Assembly (NCBI GenBank): GCA_021234155.1
Contig: JAJEKV010000046.1
Span: 4,070,665 to 4,134,664, forward strand
DNA from: Isoetes taiwanensis
Taxonomy: Eukaryota; Streptophyta; Lycopodiopsida; Isoetales; Isoetaceae
DNA length: 64,000 nucleotides
Reading direction: 5' to 3'
In this document: piece after piece, positions 59,561 through 64,000 of the stretch
Layout: each line of letters begins with the position of its first letter
Position numbering within the stretch: the first letter of the stretch is position 1
Made by a program: the position numbers and the translations under genes
The notes under the pieces: generated by a model
The model's database searches: none
The model's input: only the letters and a program-made list of their open reading frames with translations
What the model was told of the DNA's origin: nothing

Positions 59561-60833
59561 CCCATGGCGTCTATCAAAGCTGAATTATACATGTTTTGGC
59601 GTGCAAGCTCATTGTTTCTTTATATATTCTGGTGCAAGTGCATGGTGCAATCCGGATGCACAAAAGCTAATGTTTGGGCCCTTTCTAGGGAATATCACTT
59701 AAGGAAGATAGTTGGGTTGAGAGAAGTAGATAGTTGGAAGTAACTGTTGGAGGATGGATGAGAAGGGTAAAAAGGGTGGCATATTATCTCTTGCAGAAAT
59801 ATTCAAAGGTACTATTAGCACAATTTCCTATCTCTGTTAAGATTCACACCTTATGTTCATCTGATTATGCCCTGAAACAGAATATTGAGAGTTAACCAAT
59901 GATGACTAACTATTATCTCTCTTTTAGCTCCAGCAGTTGATCCAAAATACCACTTTACTTAGAACTACGAAGTGGTAGAATGATACTCTGAAGTTGCAAG
60001 CCCCCAACTTTATTTGCTTGCCCATGAGACGCTTGGTGGCAGGGGCCTGGTTGTTATTTTCTTCTTCTTTTATGTCAATTACACCTGAAGCATCCGAATG
60101 AACCAAGCTGGAGCAGTTTCATCTCAAATGAACAAGCGTACACATCCCTTGAGTTCCATTAAGAACTTTGAGCTTACTGCTGCCTCTTTCTTTGAGCTCA
60201 AGTAACAAGGAGTCGATAGCCAAAACAGTGTGTTTGCCCTCTTTGGTGTGGCCAAGATACAACAGAAATGCTGAATGCTCTTAGCATCTTAGCCTACCTA
60301 ACTAATAAGAGTAAAATGTCTATAAACCTGTTATCCCATCACCCCTCAAATCATGAAGGTCAACAGGTAAAGGAGGTAAGGAGGATTCTTAATGAGAAGA
60401 AGACCGAGATGGACTCTATGATAATAAGCAGATTATCAACGAAAGATGATAGCAAGATAAGCAATGGGGTAAGATTTCCAAATCATGTTTTGCATAAATG
60501 CATTTGTGTGTGGCACCCCTTTACTTTGAGAGGAGGAGGCTAGAGTGTTCTTATGGAATCCCAAACATGGGGGAAATTGCTCCTTGCTGGGGCATATTTC
60601 TCATCACTTACAATCCTAAAATCTAGGTGGACCATTTTAAAATATCTCAAACAAAATTTTTTACACCTGACAATCAAGTAAATGGTACCATGAAAGGCAC
60701 GATTCTAACTTTCTCAGGAAGCAAGTTCGTCAATTTCAAAATACATAAATTGGGCATATTAGGGTTAAGACCAGCAATTTTACAAACACTTCATAGAACA
60801 TTACGTTGAGAAGTAGAAAGTTACAAAAGTAAC
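59561..60833. other. Spacer between PPR fragment and TRAPPC4 exon
   Basis: Minus-strand frames such as 59924..60106 (IDIKEEENNNQAPATKRL) have no recognised family. The C-terminal exons expected for TRAPPC4 were looked for here and not found. Confidence 0.4.
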
Positions 60834-61002
60834 CTGTAAGAGACTGAAAGCAATGAAGATCAAACGTATCCGCCTCCGAGTTCAATGCCGGTGAAGCCGG
60901 TGTTGGGGACAAGCGCCGCTGCGAAATAGCATGCATCGAATGCCATAAACTTGCTAGCCTAAGGTCATCATTTGTGTCGAGTCGCACTCGCTGATCCATA
61001 AT
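60834..61002 (-). pseudogene. TRAPPC4/Trs23 exon (isolated)
   Basis: TRAPPC4 (yeast Trs23) is a longin-like core subunit of the TRAPP complexes in ER-Golgi tethering. The exon reads RLDTNDDLRLASLWHSMHAI, then SQRRLSPTP, and ADTFDLHCFQSLTG, a strongly conserved stretch of the plant protein. It is bounded by an acceptor (GATTGAATCAG) and a donor (ACAG|GTTACT). In the middle, PASPALNSEAD replaces the expected G-x-x-G-I-E-L-L-x-A-D. The net length is kept, so small indels at CAG/CTG-like sites would explain it. Neither the N-terminal nor the C-terminal exon was found nearby: either a gene with very long introns, or an isolated gene fragment. Confidence 0.8.
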
Positions 61003-61155
61003 CTGATTCAATCATGCAAAATGTCTTGTGATTCAACCTATTAAGGGGCGGCATAAGCGAGATAATTCATCTAAAGGTAAAGAAAGTAACATGTGTTCTT
61101 ATTCTTCATCGGATTGAAGCGCCGATCCCTGCCTTGCCAGTACCCGGTTGGCTTC

Positions 61156-61411
61156 AAGAAATGAGGCGTGGAGTTCTTTACCGGTGACCAAGAGTTCTGA
61201 GGAAATAGGAGGTTTGGGCATCCACCAAAGATATCCTAGGGATATTCTAGCATATACCTAGGATATGCCAAAAACCCACATAAACAAGGGTTTGCCCCTA
61301 GGAAGAAATGAGACGTGGAGTTCTTTACCAGCTGATCGAGAGTTTACAGGAAATAGGAGGTTTGGAGCAGTCACCAGCATATCCTAGGGATATTCTAGCA
61401 TATACCTAGGT
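61156..61411. repeat. 147-bp period direct repeat
   Basis: AAGAAATGAGGCGTGGAGTT at 61156 and AAGAAATGAGACGTGGAGTT at 61303 open two similar units that end in GGGATATTCTAGCATATACC. The part 61221..61302 is the inverted partner of 33400..33482. Confidence 0.85.
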
Positions 61412-61682
61412 GTTGCCTGGCTATAGCAGGCAACATATACAAGGCTCTTGAGCAATATCACAGGCAAGGATTTGAAGACCAAGAGTACTGAGACCAAAAA
61501 ACTTGAAGACCAAAGATGCTGATGAAGAACCCAAAGGATGACTTTAAGTCAAGACACAAATTCACAACTCAAAGGATTGAATGCATTCTCTAGCTCTGAA
61601 GGCACTTGTGAGGTTTGGAGGACCCCTGTGAAGATGGCAAGCTATGATATGGTATTTATCTTTCTCATGTTGTGATGATTCT

Positions 61683-61778
61683 CTATTTGCCCTTTGTTCC
61701 ATCATACCATCATCCCTTATCCTATTTTTCCTATTTACCCTTTGTTCCATCATACCATCATCCCTTATCCTATTTTTC
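61683..61778. repeat. 48-bp tandem duplication
   Basis: CTATTTGCCCTTTGTTCCAT... is repeated once with one change (GCC to ACC). Confidence 0.9.
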
Positions 61779-64000
61779 CACCTTCATTGCCTTTTCACAT
61801 CCTATACCATCATGTATTTCATATGCAACCATTTGTCTCATAGTTGACCTACCATTACCTAGGGCACATTTTCCAAGGAAGTTGTAAAACCTAAAAGTTG
61901 CCTAGCATCAAGCTCTATATCATCATTTTCATCTCATGCCTGGCCATTCCATTATCACACACTTCATACCAAGTAGCTAAAGCAAAAAAACATATGTGCT
62001 AAGCACAAAAAAACACAAAAAATGCCCAGTCACCATCTCCAAGTGACATGGCATGATGACTAGATATACATGTCATCACCTCCATAGCTACTTTGGTCCA
62101 CTCATCATTTGCCACCTTCATGTCTCATTCATCATGTTGCCACCTAAGCACCAAATTTCCACATCATCACATCACTCCACATCATCAAATGATGACTAGG
62201 CAAGTTTTGACCAAACTCAAAATTGGTCAACCTAATGATCAAATTACCTTGGGAAGTGGACCTACTAGCCTTGTTCACCCTAGTTGACCTATTTTTCCAC
62301 CTCTCCACTACGTTTTCACCTATTGCCACCTCATCATCAAAATATCAAGGGGCACTTGAAATCTTGAAATTCCATCCAGGCAAAATGCCTTGTTTGACCA
62401 ACACACATCACCATTGACTTTTCAAAATATTATTTTTCCAAAATTTGGCCTTGCCATCTTGAAGCTCCATGAAAATATGCCACGGCACAAAAATCTCAAA
62501 AAAGACCCTATATAGACCTTCAAATTTCATTTCTTGGGAACCGTGCCCCATGCCAAAAAATACAAAAAATTTTCCTATTCTACCCCCCATCTATCTACCC
62601 TCTCATCCTCTGCCAAGTGGCGTCCCCCCTGGCATGCCAAGTCGAAACACGAGCCGAGCTTGGCGTGGGAGGAGACCACGTAATCAAGAGAGAGGAAAAT
62701 AGCTCTCTATTTATACCTTGGCCCATTTCTTGATCTCGGCCTGTGGGATATATCATATTGAACCCTAAAATTTGAATTTGCCAAGAAACCTTCATTCTGT
62801 TGAGCCAAACGGAGTAATCATTGCATCTGTTGGCCGGTTTTGTCCCACTTCACCGAAAGAACAACTCAATTAAACCAAAACCGTGGCATTGATTGCGAAT
62901 TTGCCAAGATCCGGCCGGAGACAGGGGATTTTAAAGGGAGGTTTGTTCTACTGAAATTTTTCGAGGGCCATAAGCGGATTTGAAGATCAGGAACGTGAAG
63001 TCGTGACGTCTACAGAGCTTGCAGAAGATCCTCCTGCTTCGGAAATCAAAATCTGAGGCATATGTGATGAAATATCCTTGAATCTTTTGAAACTTGAAGT
63101 TTATTTTGATTGAGTTGTTCTTGGATGATCCAGTCGGACATTCTTGAATACCCTGTGTTGTGAGTTTGCTGTTTTGACTTAATGAAAATCGGAATTTGGG
63201 AAAAGAGTGTGTGAAAGTATGATTGAACTCATTTTGCTATGCATTGTCATTTACACTTGAGCATAAAGGAATTGAGCAAAATACAACTAGTGCTTGTTTA
63301 AGTCATTGTTAGAAAAAGAAAAAAAACGAAACGTCCTGCAGATCATATGTCATTTGAGAAAGACTAAAAATAGATCTTTTCTTTGAATCATCTGTTAGTT
63401 TGTAGGCATCTCTAGTATCCAAGCAACCATCAGAGGCATCAGTAGTGAACATTGAGAGCAGAGAAAACAAAAGAAAGGGAATTGACAATTAGAGTGCAAG
63501 GACTGTTACAGGCCCTGCCATTGAAACTCGGGTAATGCATGTTACAGCAAGAATTTAGGCTTTGTTTGAACCAAGTGAGCATATGCACGTGACCTACAGG
63601 AGCATACCTAGGTGTGGGAATTTGTTTCTATCACAGAAGATCATTGCTTAGCATTTGGCAAAATCGAGCTCACTGTCCAGGCCATTGACCAAAAATTGAC
63701 CCAGTCAGGAAGTTGATTTGTGAGAAGTCTGTAAACACTGTGCTTGTAGACTTTGCACAACAGTTTCCTGGAGTTGGTTAGCATACTTTGGTGAAGATTT
63801 CAAGTGCTTTTGAAATAGATGCATGGTTTGGTGAATGTTTAAGTGCTGCTAGTTTCTTTTGCTTTAGGGACTCTAGTGGATTTGGTATTTCCTTGCAAAG
63901 TCAGAGATGTTTTGCAGTGCAGATTGATCACCTCAAGTGATCTGGAGGTCCTGACCATCAAAACACCTTTGTAAGGCCCCAATTGGAGACCACCCAGGAT
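61779..64000 (+). other. Gene-free region, possible long LTR or its flank
   Basis: Low-complexity CATCATC-rich sequence, then a TATA-like CTATTTATACC at about 62706..62716, followed by ordinary non-coding sequence to the window end. Long LTRs of plant Ty3-type elements have this look, but neither LTR ends nor a partner copy are visible, so this is only a suggestion. Confidence 0.3.

Overview
The window is nuclear DNA from a land plant, dominated by transposable elements. The spliced plant genes are an ATG8 on the minus strand at 10736..11716 and a TRAPPC4/Trs23 exon at 60834..61002; there is also a PPR-type fragment. Plant-type Copia elements with initiator-tRNA-Met primer sites and L1-like LINEs fit the same picture. 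The PPR wording, the large TE load and the presence of a Helentron-like element make a fern or other seed-free plant my first guess, but the sequence does not prove it. No CRISPR, rRNA, tRNA gene, organellar or bacterial feature was found.

Layout. 1..2156 is a decayed LINE ending in a pentanucleotide tail and a long (TC)n run. 2264..7400 is gene-free with several tandem repeats, including a complex minisatellite at about 5436..5900. 7405..9440 holds a possible SINE and a decayed Copia pol. 10736..11716 is an apparently intact five-coding-exon ATG8. 12275..17125 is a full-length Copia element on the minus strand, with two LTRs, a 5-bp target duplication and decayed gag-pol. 20048..20583, 26523..29940 and 31435..32758 are three copies of one LINE family with ATTCT tails. 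A hAT transposase remnant follows at 29943..30200. 36385..44280 is a pair of small LTR elements in inverted orientation, with an L1 element nested in the left one. 44771..45205 is an intact CENP-V/GFA-domain gene.

46288..58920 is the most unusual part: two tandem copies of a Helentron-like element. The right copy keeps Rep, Pif1-type helicase and, in the helicase frame, an AP-endonuclease domain. The left copy is a deletion derivative that lost helicase and endonuclease and later took up two LINE fragments; the right copy preserves both empty target sites. The right end of the window has the PPR remnant, the TRAPPC4 exon, and a long region that resembles an LTR or its flank.

Reading caution. 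When copies of the same repeat are compared, many differences, including 1-3 base indels, fall at CAG/CTG trinucleotides. That is what base-calling errors at methylated CHG sites would look like, so some 'frameshifts' in the transposons (and in the TRAPPC4 exon) may be artefacts of the assembly. The ATG8 and CENP-V genes read cleanly.
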